Notes under the pieces: generated by a model
Told to the model about the DNA's origin: nothing
Seen by the model: only the letters and a program-made list of their open reading frames with translations
Databases searched by the model: none
Assembly: GCA_036898135.1 (NCBI GenBank)
Contig: CM072525.1
Location: 57,298,049-57,362,048, forward strand
Direction of reading: 5' to 3'
Length of the DNA stretch: 64,000 bases
Source: Oncomelania hupensis
Taxonomy: Eukaryota > Mollusca > Gastropoda > Littorinimorpha > Pomatiopsidae
Shown: piece by piece, positions 53,443-64,000 of the stretch
How the letters are laid out: each line of letters begins with the position of its first letter
Numbering within the stretch: the stretch's first letter is position 1
Translations under genes and position numbers: made by a program

Positions 53443-54917
53443 TATTTTATGATTTACTTTGCTGGAAATATAATACTAAAACTAAGTTTGTAAATGCATA
53501 AAATATGTTCATAAATTGATAAATGTAATTGTCAGACCGGAACGGGATTGCTTCAGAGAGAGATAAAATCCTATTATAGTTCAGCTACTTATTATTTTAT
53601 TATTCTAGGACTTATAGTTTTCTTGAATATAGTTTTCTTGAATTCCGTTTTAATTATTATTCTACTACCTTGAGTGAGAAAGAAGAGAACCATAAAATTA
53701 GCAAAACGTAAATCGGTGTTGTGTTCCGTTGTGTATTTTACGTCTTCAGTGTTTCATGTTTATCTCTCTGTCTCAACTTGTGTAATTGTATAAGAAAGGC
53801 CTCTTGATGAATGCGTGTATACGTGAAATTGAAACATTAAAAACTGTTTACAAACTAATATCAAGTTTGTAGGGATCTTCTGAGAGTAAAGATAATTATT
53901 CTACAACACGCACAAAGAAGTCTATGACAGGCTTCCAACGGATCGACCTCCAGACCAACCGAAAGACATTTCTGTTCATTTTGATTCTCGGCTATTTCAA
54001 TTTTTTTCCAGTCTGGAAATACAAGAAGAAGAAGAACAACAACAACGATGACGACGACGACAACAACGACGACGACAACAGCAATAAACTCAGGATGCGA
54101 GGACAATAAAAAGTAAAAGGAAGAGGAGGAAGAAGAAGCGGAGATAGAAAACTCAGCTTGCGGGGACTAAGAGCGGATTATTAGAAGAAGCAGAGAAAGG
54201 ATCAGAAAAAGCCGAGGAGAAAATGTGCAGGGTGACGCGGACGTTGAAAAAGATGAAGAAGAAGAAGATTGAGAAAGAAGGAAAGAAACAAGAAGAAAGT
54301 ATAGGAACAAAATGAACAAGAAAAAAAAAAAGATGGTGAACAGACCTGAGTGAGAGAGGTTTCTTGAGCAGACCTGCGTGAGAGAGGTTTATTGGAATTC
54401 GATTCCATGTCCCCTTATATGGCAGCTGGTGTGTTGGAACACTTAATTACACAACAGCTTATGCTTGCCACCCTTCACCCTTGTGAAACAGGTTGAGAAA
54501 GAGAGGCTGTGTGCATGTGTGTGTGTGTGTGGGTGGGTGGGTGGAAGTGCGCGCGCGCGTTGATCTACCCAAAAGTATGAGGTTGTGTGTAAGACTTTCT
54601 GACGGGGTTGCAAGGTACACAATTTTATGAGGTACATTTTCCCATTACTCACAGTGCCAACCTCACAAACACGGTGCTGAGCTACCAGTATGTCACCTAT
54701 GAATTCTTCTCAGTTACGTCATAAGACTGCTGGACTGCTATTACGTACACACACACATTGGATTTCTGCTTGGAGGGTGTGTTCATTTTCAGTTTTGACG
54801 CTCCCTCTCTCTAACTTTTCCACTACAAACATCCGTTACAGACACATACATGTGAATATACAAACTATGCCTTGCAGGATAATGAAATCAAATTATTTCT
54901 ATCTAATCCCTCAACCT
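53443..54917. other. No gene recognised
   Basis: Includes GAA/GAC-rich purine stretches (54,020-54,350), short (GT)n and (GC)n near 54,515-54,560. No supported coding region. Confidence 0.5.
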
Positions 54918-55587
54918 GTCAGGCAGTAGTGGAGATATGAGGAAAGCTGTCGCAGAGTGTTCACCACTTCAGTCTGTTGCTGTTGTCAGGCAGTAGTGGA
55001 GATATGAGGAAAGCTGTCGCAGAGTGTTCACCACTTCAGTCTGTTGCTGTTGTCAGGCAGTAGTGGAGATATGAGGAAAGCTGTGGCAGAGTGTTCACCA
55101 CTTCAGTCTGTTGCTGTTGTCAGGCAGTAGTGGAGATATGAGGAAAGCTGTGGCAGAGTGTTCACCACTTCAGTCTGTTGCTGTTGTCAGGCAGTAGTGG
55201 AGATATGAGGAAAGCTGTGGCAGAGTGTTCACCACTTCAGTCTGTTGCTGTTGTCAGGCAGTAGTGGAGATATGAGGAAAGCTGTGGCAGAGTGTTCACC
55301 ACTTCAGTCTGTTGCTGTTGTCAGGCAGTAGTGGAGATATGAGGAAAGCTGTGGCAGAGTGTTCACCACTTCAGTCTGTTGCTGTTGTCAGGCAGTAGTG
55401 GAGATATGAGGAAAGCTGTGGCAGAGTGTTCACCACTTCAGTCTGTTGCTGTTGTCAGGCAGTAGTGGAGATATGAGGAAAGCTGTGGCAGAGTGTTCAC
55501 CACTTCAGTCTGTTGCTGTTGTCAGGCAGTAGTGGAGATATGAGGAAAGCTGTGGCAGAGTGTTCACCACTTCAGTCTGTTGCTGTT
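54918..55587. repeat. 67-bp minisatellite, ten copies
   Basis: Ten tandem 67-bp units starting GTCAGGCAGTAGTGGAG. The first two units have CTGTCGCAG where the rest have CTGTGGCAG; otherwise the units look identical, so the array is recent or homogenised. Confidence 0.95.
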
Positions 55588-55804
55588 GTCAGGGGGCGGG
55601 ACATGTCCAGCACCGTCCATGTCACACCGACTCAACCAAAGCTTTTAGGTTTTGAAGCTAGTTCAGCCAGGCTAGCTATAAATAGCTTTGCCAGTGCTCT
55701 TCTTCCATTTCCTTTCACTGAAAGGGAGGGTGTAGGCAAGCTATAAATAGCCCGCAGCCAGCAAAATGTGGGATAACCTAAGAGTGCTGCTCACATAGGC
55801 ATTG
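55588..55804. other. Spacer between the 67-bp and 72-bp arrays
   Basis: Non-coding, with two direct copies of AGCTATAAATAG (55,674 and 55,739), TATA-like. Confidence 0.5.
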
Positions 55805-57330
55805 AGCTGCTGTGATGTTTTGACCTACTCTGTCCAGTTCTTTTTTCGCCTTCTTCTGCACCTGCCTCCCTCCACTGTTCCTTGCATAATGATGTTTGCT
55901 GTCATGCCGCGTGACGTGACCAAACCACTACACCTGCCTCCCTCCACTGTTCCTTGCATAATGATGTTTGCTGTCATGCCGCGTGACGTGACCAAACCAC
56001 TACACCTGTCTCCCTCCACTGTTCCTTGCATAATGATGTTTGCTGTGATGCCGCGTGACGTCACCAAACCACTACACCTGTCTCCCTCCACTGTTCCTTG
56101 CATAATGATGTTTGCTGTCATGTCACGTGACGTGACCAAACCACTACACCTGTCTCCCTCCACTGTTCCTTGCATAATGATGTTTGCTGTCATGCCGCGT
56201 GACGTGACCAAACCACTACACCTGTCTCCCTCCACTGTTCCTTGCATAATGATGTTTGCTGTCATGCCGCGTGACGTGACCAAACCACTACACCTGTCTC
56301 CCTCCACTGTTCCTTGCATAATGATGTTTGCTGTCATGCCGCGTGACGTGACCAAACCACTACACCTGTCTCCCTCCACTGTTCCTTGCATAATGATGTT
56401 TGCTGTCATGCCGCGTGACGTGACCAAACCACTACACCTGTCTCCCTCCACTGTTCCTTGCATAATGATGTTTGCTGTCATGCCGCGTGACGTGACCAAA
56501 CCACTACACCTGTCTCCCTCCACTGTTCCTTGCATAATGATGTTTGCTGTCATGCCGCGTGACGTCACCAAACCACTACACCTGCCTCCCTCCACTGTTC
56601 CTTGCATAATGATGTTTGCTGTCATGTCACGTGACGTGACCAAACCACTACACATGCCTCCCTCCACTGTTCCTTGCATAATGATGTTTGCTGTCATGTC
56701 ACGTGACGTGACCAAACCACTACACCTGCCTCCCTCCACTGTTCCTTGCATAATGATGTTTGCTGTCATGTCACGTGACGTGACCAAACCACTACACCTG
56801 TCTCCCTCCACTGTTCCTTGCATAATGATGTTTGTTGTCATGCAGCGTGACGTCACCAAACCACTACACCTGTCTCCCTCCACTGTTCCTTGCATAATGA
56901 TGTTTGCTGTCATGTCACGTGACGTGACCAAACCACTACACCTGTCTCCCTCCACTGTTCCTTGCATAATGATGTTTGTTGTCATGCAGCGTGACGTCAC
57001 CAAACCACGCCAGCTTTCTCCTCTTCACCACGGCAAGGAGTGGTGCCGGGGGGGCCGCAAATGACGTCACCAGCTTTCTGACCTACTTGCTCTTGTGTTC
57101 GTACCAGACGATTTTGCAGCATTCTGCGGTTGCAATTCATGTTAAAAAACAGAATATGTTTTACAGTTTTGCTGACAAGGTCCAGCTCTCACATCCATAC
57201 AGCAGAACGTACAGAACCAAAGCCCTCAAGAGATTTATCCGTGCAGAAACGTATTTCCCTGTTCTTACAGACTTTATTCAGGCCTGCCATTGTTGACATA
57301 GCTACTGCCAACCTGGTCTTGTACAACTTA
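55805..57330 (-). pseudogene. RT C-terminus of a second RTE-like LINE family, expanded by a 72-bp array
   Basis: Upstream of the array on the minus strand (57,330-57,020) are TRLAVAMSTMAGLNKV, TDKSLEGFGSVRSAVWM and SKTVKHILFFNMNCNRRMLQ, which follow the post-RT pattern of RTE-like LINEs (KVRLLRSLV...LYACEAW...RCYRRLL in copies A-G). Downstream of the array (55,860-55,805) comes GGRCRRRRKKNWTE, equivalent to GGRRRGRPKKRWED. Between them the segment encoding GLVTSRGMTANIIMQGTVEG (equivalent to GHVTRSSGLAKTILQGTVQG) is repeated 16 times. The family differs from copies A-G. Dead. Confidence 0.7.
55860..57010. repeat. 72-bp satellite, about 16 copies, derived from LINE coding sequence
   Basis: Units of 72 bp (24 codons) start CACCTGYCTCCCTCCACTG. 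Variants alternate between GCCGCGTGACGTGACC and GTCACGTGACGTGACC; at least four units carry the palindrome TGACGTCA and several carry CACGTG. Both strands are open (420 and 392 codons) because the unit is a multiple of three without stops. Confidence 0.92.
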
Positions 57331-57500
57331 CGTTAATCTGATGAAAAAAAATTGATACAACAACAACAATAACTTTCAGTTTTACCACTAGGGTTGTTTC
57401 AGCAGATCTTCTATGCGGATCAGGGGTTGTCTGGGCCTGATTTGGCCCGAAAGAGTCCGCTGGACCTAAAACAATAATAATGTAATGTAATGTTATGATT
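57331..57500 (+). mobile_element. R1 3'-end fragment
   Basis: From about 57,388 to 57,495: R1 terminus (GGTTGTTTCAGCAGATCT...GTCCGCTGGACC) ending in (TGTAA)n. It is preceded by TTAATCTGATGAAAAAAAATTGATACAACAACAACAA, shared with 46,390-46,430. Confidence 0.7.
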
Positions 57501-58632
57501 TTCTGAAAGATTTTGTTGTCTATTGTCAAGTTTATTTTAAATTTAATATTGCTCTGATAATTTAGTCTGTTTTTATTCTGGATTGTGTCTTAGATATTAG
57601 TGGAAAACTAGGCTACCTTACATCCTGGTAAAGAATTTTGTTTCAAGAGATGTGTTTCAGTGAATTTTTGTTTTAAATTATCGCCTTTTCTTTGAGCTTA
57701 TTAATTTGAAGATCAGGAGAAAGTTGCTGAGTGATTTGAAAGCATTATGCTTACTGTTTCTGGTGCTAAACCTTTATCTGACAAGCTAGTATTATTTTTG
57801 TCGGTAATTTTATTTAAAATTTAGTGCTTGTTTTCTGAAAATAAAGTTTGTTTTCTGTTTTTTAATAGTCCTTTTTGGGAGCTGTAAAGCATAATGCACT
57901 ATTGATCACAGTGTGTGCAAATGACAATAACACACATTAACTTTCTTGTTTTTGAGGAATTTTGTTCTAGAAATTAGTTCGGTAGGTTTGTGAGCTAAAT
58001 CTGTTCGAGTGCGACCTGATTGTACATTTGCTTTTGTTGTTCCTTGTGTGTTTACAGTTTTATCGCTCTCGCTTCACATCTTCGTCGATTCTCTTTTAGT
58101 TGTTGTCACCCACTATTGGTTGTTAGGTTCAAATCAGTATTTTCAATGTGGTCTAATTTGTAATTCACCTCTGTTTAAAATTGAGTTCCTGCTCTTTAAT
58201 GCAGGAATAAATCCTATTTAACTTTCTGTCTGCGTGTGTCGTCATCCATTATTTGAGCCCATGTGAAATCATGGCCTTCCCCCATTGACTCGCCATTTTC
58301 CCACTTCCATCAGGCGGGTGCAGAAACAAATGCATTGCAAATGGTACTGTACTTAACCAAAACATTTTTTTTTACTCACATGCAATTTGAATTTATGTAT
58401 TCACTCCCCCCCCCCCTCTCTCCTCTACTTCCCCACCCCCCCCCCCACTCACGCATCCACCTCCAAAAGACATCCAGAGTTTTGTACATCTGTGCCAAAT
58501 TAGCCCTAATATTACACTTTAATAAAAATTGCGTCCGTCCGTTCGTCTGTCTGTCCGCCGTCCGTCTGTGCAAAACTTGCAAGTGGATTAATATCCAAGA
58601 CTCTTATTTATTTTATTTTTTTTATTTATTTA
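57501..58632. other. No gene recognised
   Basis: AT-rich, with C-runs at 58,406-58,447 and (GTCC)n-like text at 58,545-58,568. A 70-codon frame at 58,009 has no supporting signal. Confidence 0.5.
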
Positions 58633-59058
58633 TTTAATCGTTCTTATATAGCGCTTTTCCAGCTCAAGAGCTGCTCAAGGCGCTGGCCGATACAGGATCT
58701 AACTCAAGCTGCCCGAGACGCCAACTTGCAGCCTTTGGGCGCATGGTCTGACGCCCGGACAACTGAGCACAATCCTGGGCAGCCAGGGATGGGGGAGAAG
58801 GACCTAGGTGCATGCTGGGTGTTTTCTTGTCACCGGCACTCACCCGTCTAGGACATGAGCGTCAGGATCTTTAAAGTCCGTTATGATGGAATGTATGCGA
58901 CACAGACTAGACCTCGGTTTATACTCTCATCCGAAGGAGTAGGAAAACAGGAGTAAAGTGTCTTTCCCAGGGACACAACACAATGGCCCGGCCAGGGCTC
59001 GAACCCGGGATCTTCCGATCCGCAAGCCGAAGCACTACCATTAGACCACAGTGCCTCC
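58633..59058 (-). mobile_element. SINE S2 copy b
   Basis: The most complete copy: tRNA-like head at the right (A box GTGGTCTAATGGTAGTGC, B box GGGTTCGAGCC), body, and 3' end GGCCAGCGCCTTGAGCAGC...AAAGCGCTATATAAG followed by an (AAT)n-like tail. The 3' end resembles LINE2-type tails used for mobilisation. Confidence 0.85.
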
Positions 59059-59206
59059 TATTTTAACTACCACAACCAAACTTGTTGTAATGGTATATAC
59101 CCATGAGACCTCATAAATTATCAGGGAATGAATGACGTCACTTCAAAGTCAAAGGGTCCACTAATATTTTTTTGCAAATCTGTTCAAAATAAGTCTTAAA
59201 TATATC

Positions 59207-60056
59207 ACGAAGGCACAATCAGCAAAGGGGGTAGAGCAATCTCCAATCTTTGTTTTGCGGATGACATTGATGGATTGGCTGGAGAGGAACAAGAACTTGA
59301 ACAGCGGGTACAGAGGCTTGATACCACCTCCAGAGCTTATGGAATGGAAATAAGTGCAGAGAAGACCAAAATGATGACCAACAACATCAATGGCATCAAC
59401 ACGGACATCAAAGTCCAAGGACAATTCCTCAACACAGTGCATAGCTTCAAATATTTGGGAGCCATTGTGTCAGACAATGGGTCCCGACAGGAAGTCCTCT
59501 CCAGGATCGCACAAACAACTGCTGCCCTGACAAAGTTGAAGCCCATGTGGAAAGACAGGACCATCAGTCTACATTCCAAAGTAAGACTGCTGCGCTCCCT
59601 TGTCATCTCCATCTTCCTATATACTTGCGAAGCATGGACCCTCACAGCAGATCTCCAACGAAGAATACAAAGCAGGGAGATGAGGTGCTACAGAAGACAG
59701 AAGGCATTTTCTATACCCAACACATCACCAACGACGAAGTCCGACAGGCCATCACACAAGCCATTGGACAACACGATGACCTCACAGTGGTGAAGAAACG
59801 GAAACTCCGATGGTATGGCCACGTCACCAGATCATCAGGCATTGCAAAGACCATTCTGCAAGGCACAGTGCAAGGAGGTAGAAGAAGAGGGAGATCAAAA
59901 AAGAGGTGGGTGGGCAACATTCGAGAATGGACTGGTTTGACACTGAGCGAAGCCATCAGGGCTGGTGAGGACAGAGAAAGATGGAGTATGCTGGTTAAAC
60001 GATCATCTGTGGTGCCCCTACTACCTCTGGGTTACGGGATAGGATAGGATAGGATA
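59207..60056 (+). mobile_element. RTE-like LINE copy G, 5'-truncated
   Basis: Starts just before the FADD box (CFADDIDGLAGEEQ) and continues through TTSRAYGMEISAEKTKMM and the C-terminal region to (GGATA)4. Two overlapping frames (59,275-59,793 and 59,547-60,047) show a frameshift near 59,690-59,710. Its tail forms the outer edge of the palindrome that follows. Confidence 0.88.
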
Positions 60057-60180
60057 GTCCAAAATTGATATCCAAAGAAATGTCGGTCTGTCCATCCCAC
60101 AGGCGCTCGCGTGTCCAGATACAAGCGCCTGTGGGATGGACAGACCGACATTTCTTTGGATATCAATTTTGGACTATCCT
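60051..60180. repeat. Perfect 57-bp inverted repeat with 16-bp spacer
   Basis: 60,051-60,107 is exactly complementary to 60,124-60,180. The outermost 7-10 bp (AGGATAGTCC) include the last repeat of the LINE G tail, now present in mirror image at the far end. A related fragment (CATCCCACAGGC...CGCTCGG) lies at about 60,222-60,246. Confidence 0.95.
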
Positions 60181-60259
60181 GCCTGTGACGTGTCTTCCTT
60201 TGGTTATCTAGAATACTAAAAGACATCCCACAGGCATAGGCGCTCGGAGTCAATGAAAA

Positions 60260-62240
60260 ATTTTGAAATATTCTTCTGCGATCTGTTCATGTCTGCTTTG
60301 TCCATAAGTGGTTGGGGAGACAAGTAATCGGCAGGATTATCTTTCCCAGATTTGCATTCCAGTTTGAATGTGTACGGTGTGAGGCGTAACCCCAGCGCTC
60401 AATGCGTGTCGATGGGTTTACTTTGTCCCAAATACCAATCACTCGGATAACGGTCGGTGACCACTGTAAAGTCCGAGCCCAGGACATACACATGAAAGTG
60501 TTCACATGCCCAGACAACTGCCAACGCTTCGCGTTATGCTGGCGTAAGCGACAGGACATCCATCCATCCATCCATCCATCTATCATGCCCTCAACGCCAA
60601 CCGGACTGGCTGGCCTGGTCCTGATTTGGCTCGGAAGAGTCCGCTGGACCTAAAGCAATAATCATGTAACCGGACTGGCATCAACATGAACGGATGTGTG
60701 TTTCTGCGGGTCTAAATATGCCAGTGTTGTCTTTTCAGAAAGTGCATCTTTGACAGCCTGGATGTTGCATCCTCTTTCTCATCCCAAGATCACCGAATGT
60801 CTTGTTTGGTAAGTGGTCGGAATGGTTCGGTCAAAGTCGCAAAGTTGTTGATGAACCGAGCATTGTACTGAGCCATGCCCAGAAAAGAGCGGACATCTGA
60901 AGAGTTTTGCGGTTTGGAAGCATCACGGATGGCGTGAACTTTTTTTCAGATCTGGGCGCAGCCCTTCTGATGAGAAAATGAAACCAAAGAACTCTATCTC
61001 GGATTTGTTAAATTCACATTTTTCTGCATTGACGGTGAGACCAGAAGTGTGCAGCTGAGAAAAGGTGGCATGATGTGCGTGATCATGTTCAGCCTGGTCT
61101 TTTCCGAAGCAAAATGATATCATCAGAAACATTCCTAGCATCAGGAATGTCGCTCAGTAGTTGATAGTGTGCTGAAAGATTTCCGCAGCGGAGTTCAAGC
61201 CAAAGATGAGTCTTTTATACTGATAGAGACCGCAGTGGAGAAAGTGGTGGTGTACCTTGACTCAGGCTCAAGTTCAAGTTGATGATAACCCGAACGTAAA
61301 CAATCTTGCTGAAAACGGATGCGCCGTTGAGGTCAGTGACCAGCTCTTCAATAGTCGATGTAATGTGACGTGTACGGATGACGGCTATGTTAGCGTCACG
61401 CATGTCCACTACGGATTACGGATGGATTTTTCGGTTTGGATAGTGTGACGATGCATGAGACCCATTTGGTTGGGCCAGTGACCTTTTCAATGATATCTTC
61501 TGTTTTAAGTCTTTTGAGCTCTTGCTCGACTTTGTCACGCAGATGAAAGGGAACTCTACTCTTTTTGCGGTCTACCGGCGGTACAGATTTGTATCAGTTT
61601 TCCGACACCGCGTTAGATACCAGTATACTGTTCCAAGATCTAATTCGGCGAGTGTGGCATAGAAACATGATTGATAACTTGCATCACACCAAACTGCAAC
61701 GTAGTGTTTGTACCTAGCAGTGATGGTTGCGAACCAGCCAGCTGTAACAACAAGAAATTCGGTCCGGTCATGTTCTGAATTATGGTATTAAAGATCAGCA
61801 ATGATGCTTTCTGTAACCTGAGTAGGAGGAAAAATTTTGTAGTCTTGAGCCCTTTCAGTTTTAGTTTACTGCTGTCAATTGCATTCAAAACATAGCATGA
61901 TGCACCGGAATCGATCATCATGGAGATCTGTGTGCCTAAAATGTTGAATAAGGTCTTGCTGTGCCTATCAGTGCAAACGACAAAAATGCAATCAGAACAG
62001 TTACAGTCTCCAGCATTAGTAGTGTTTGATGCACCATTTTGTTCTGCGCCTAGCTGTTAAACTTCATGAACACAATGAGCCGAGGAGCTCTTTGGTGATC
62101 TACACTTGGATGTAAAATGGCCAACTTTGTTGCATTTGTAATATGTTTTGCCCTTTTGTGCTCGGCATTCATGGGCTTTGTGACCCTTTAGTCCACACCT
62201 CGTACAGAAAATTTTCATTTTATTTTCTGTGGCTGTTGCT
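60260..62240 (-). pseudogene. Decayed Ty3/Gypsy gag-pol (conventional order)
   Basis: On the minus strand from 62,240: a CCHC knuckle CTRCGLKGHKAHEC and a second with its first Cys lost (YKCNKVGHFTSKC); protease MMIDSGASCYVLNAID (DSGA, about 61,905); RT MDMRDANIAVIRTRHIT and LNGASVFSKI (about 61,400-61,290); NVSDDIILL (YxDD-type box, about 61,110); SGLTVNAEKCEFNKSEIEFF (about 61,040); RNase H VYVLGSDFTVVTD and NPADYLS (60,480-60,320). Many frameshifts. No LTRs found. Unlike the two young elements, RT follows protease directly. Confidence 0.75.
60611..60667 (+). mobile_element. 57-bp R1 LINE insertion with 12-bp TSD
   Basis: AACCGGACTGGC lies at 60,599-60,610 and 60,668-60,679. The 57 bp between them are the last part of R1 (ending GGACCTAAAGCAATAATCATGT). 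It is an extremely truncated insertion. Confidence 0.85.
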
Positions 62241-62439
62241 TGGTGTTGAGGCTGTAGATGTTTGTGTGCAGGAGAATTTGTTTTCTATGCATGTGGTCGC
62301 ACTGTTTTGTACAAGTGCTCTGTGTATTTCTTGTCATGTTGTCATGTCATCTTGTTTTGAGACTTAGAACGTAGTCTGAAAGGTACTAGGTACTGAAAGA
62401 ACTAGGAACGTAGTCTGAAGCGAAGTATTAGTTATTTAT

Positions 62440-63010
62440 TGCTTACAGGGACTGCAAAGAGCCGAATCAGGACCACAAAAGGACTCACCCCTAATCCGTA
62501 TAAAAGATCTGCCGAAACAACCCTAGTGGTAACACTGAAGGCAATCCACCAGCAGGTCACTTTACAATAAAGACATCCCACGCAGGGGACGCAGAGGTTA
62601 TGCTCTAATTTATCGAACCCTTGTTTACAAAAACAAAATAGAATACAAACATTATAAAATATCAACAAAACACATACACATAAAATGCCTACATTGCCAA
62701 ATAATAAAAAATTAGGAAGCTCCAGTGACCATTTGGCAGAAAGCGTCCAATAATCCCAAGCTGATCCAACAGACCTCACACACAAATGAGGAATTTTGTC
62801 CGGGAAGAGTTTTCAAGAAAAAAAGGTAGGTGACTGGTCTCGCAAAGAAGAAGATAGTATAGTAGATTGATATAACATAGATTGATAGAACAGATTAGGA
62901 ATGAGAAAGAACAAATGAGAAAGACAGCGACAGTGGGACTTTAAAGCACTAAATTTCCAGAAAGTGGGGATACTATGTATACTGAAACCCCCGGCACCCC
63001 TCCCTCCCCC
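62440..63010 (-). mobile_element. R1: second long copy
   Basis: Aligns with 280-830 in the same orientation, from the terminus (CTTACAGGGACTGCAAAG...) to GAAACCCCCGGCACCCC. Clear substitutions and small indels show it is older or a different subfamily. Target duplications not identified. Confidence 0.75.
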
Positions 63011-63271
63011 TCCCCACGGTGGAAAAGCGAAAAACTTTAAGGAGGTACTGGAAGTAGATAAGTTCGTCTGCATCAACGCCATTGCGTGGCATAAGAAGCC
63101 GCCTCGCGGCAGCCACGAGTGCAAAATCCCTTTCACAACTAAATTTAATCGCTGCGAACAATCCTTAATTATTGCCGTTGCTGTCTTGGTCGATTACGGA
63201 GTCTGCTAAGCACTGTGGGTCATTTACCGCGGATCAACAGCGCCGTTGCCCTGGGCAGAGATCAGCGTTAG

Positions 63272-63812
63272 CACAAGTATATCAACTAACAAGTTAGTAT
63301 CTCGTATTGCCCCCAGTCGACGTGCGTTGGTCCCGTTGCCCTTGGTTTTAGCCACAAGCTGAGACGGGGATATCCCAAACCTACAAATAGAATAGAGAAT
63401 TCTGGGAAATCTGTTCAAGGGAAGTAACCACCATGGTCGCCATTTCTCGCGAAGATGTGCTGGCTGAAATGAAACGAAAGTTGGGAGAGAAACTGCATAT
63501 TTCTGGTAGTGAACAAAGGCAGAAACTTGTCAGCAGTATTATCAGCGATGGAGTTATAATGGACGAAGTGCTCCATACCTATGAGGTTGCCTTCGCTCGA
63601 GCAAAGAAACTAAAGAATGTTAGGGCCGACGTTATTTCAGAAAAGGATTTCCCTACCCATAATTCCCCTGGGTTTTGAAGTTTCTAAAAAGTTATTTCAG
63701 GCCGACGACGCTCTATGGAGCGCAAAGCATGTAAAGGGAAGCGACCGGTTGTACGCGCACGTCGAAGGAGACATAGAAGAGAGATACTAACTTGTTAGTT
63801 GATATACTTGTG
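63272..63812. repeat. 541-bp interval bounded by perfect 32-bp inverted repeats
   Basis: 63,272-63,303 (starts CACAAGTATATCAACTAAC) is exactly complementary to 63,781-63,812. Matching is lost immediately inside. The interval contains the Kozak-started ORF at 63,433. No clear flanking duplication. Confidence 0.75.
63433..63678 (+). CDS. Unassigned 81-aa ORF with strong Kozak context
   Basis: ATG in the context ACCACCATGG opens 81 codons: MVAISREDVLAEMKRKLGEK, then LHISGSEQRQKLVSSIISDG and a predicted-helical stretch with LHTYEVAFARAKKLKNV. It is charged and helix-rich, without Cys/His motifs, signal peptide or membrane segment. It may be a first coding exon, since GTTAGG near 63,619 is a weak donor, or a short gene of the inverted-repeat-bounded unit around it. 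Codon composition looks less AT-rich than the surroundings. Function unknown. Confidence 0.4.
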   Translation: MVAISREDVLAEMKRKLGEKLHISGSEQRQKLVSSIISDGVIMDEVLHTYEVAFARAKKLKNVRADVISEKDFPTHNSPGF

Positions 63813-64000
63813 GCGTTAGCCATTGTCCTAGGCTTGCTTTACCTCAAGTGCTTGGCAACAAGACCTGCAGAGATACTAAGTGATATGACTGACAAACAAA
63901 TAGTATGCAAGTGATAATATCAATGACCTGGTTCAGTGTTCTGGATCGTTCCTAATCAAACTGTCGTGTTGAACTTTTGTGAAGAAAATTTAAAATAAAT
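63813..64000. other. No feature recognised
   Basis: AT-rich end of the window. Confidence 0.5.

Noticed and set aside
55802..57064. 420-codon and 392-codon ORFs on opposite strands as a repeat protein
   Set aside because: Both come from a 72-bp unit without stops in two frames. The units derive from antisense and sense LINE sequence, so openness is a property of the repeat.
57130..57336. Plus-strand 68-codon ORF
   Set aside because: Antisense of the LINE RT C-terminal region on the minus strand.

Overview
This is a eukaryotic (metazoan) window: mostly AT-rich non-coding DNA, dense in mobile elements, microsatellites and minisatellites, with one convincing spliced host gene. No bacterial or phage features are present. 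LINE families of RTE-like and Jockey-like type, tRNA-headed SINEs, Ty3/Gypsy elements with the unusual PR-IN-RT-RH order (Gmr1-like group), abundant TGACCTTGACCTT-type repeats and a neuroglobin-like globin suggest a marine invertebrate. A mollusc is my best guess, but this is inference.

Layout. 1-8.3 kb is a nested set of dead elements: a 3' LINE fragment with a 13-bp target duplication, a Jockey-type endonuclease fragment, an internally deleted hAT transposase, and a Jockey-type reverse transcriptase split by a TIR element (Y), itself invaded by an RTE-like LINE (copy A). 8.3-17.9 kb is a long-TIR, MULE-like element (X1) carrying a hAT-like element (H), which carries a young LTR element (9,048-15,808; TSD AACTG; LTRs differing at 3 of 1,732 positions by eye). 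18.0-25.1 kb is a second young LTR element on the minus strand (TSD CATGT; 1 difference in 1,557). Both have the integrase region ahead of RT/RNase H, and both are defective in pol.

26.5-36.9 kb holds three minus-strand exons of a globin gene. The exon phases and splice sites agree. Its 9.4-kb last intron is filled with LINE copies (one with a twin-priming inversion), a tRNA-derived SINE, a 39-bp satellite, a 47-bp satellite, an intact unassigned ORF and clusters of TCAAGGTCA-like sites. 37-46 kb has SINEs, a higher-order 18-bp array, a second long-TIR element (X2, inverted relative to X1) and the most complete RTE-like LINE (copy D). 48-50 kb is a foldback-like element (Z) containing a hAT MITE and a SINE. 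50.5-53.4 kb has a 3'-truncated LINE and a small TIR element. 54.9-57.3 kb has a 67-bp x 10 array and a 72-bp x 16 array that grew inside the coding part of a second LINE family. 59-62 kb has another LINE, a perfect 57-bp palindrome and a decayed Gypsy element. The window ends with a small Kozak-started ORF between 32-bp inverted repeats.

Apart from the globin exons, and possibly two small ORFs (29,562-30,026 minus; 63,433-63,678 plus), I see no host coding sequence. All similarity statements come from reading the sequence and from knowledge of the families; no database search was run.
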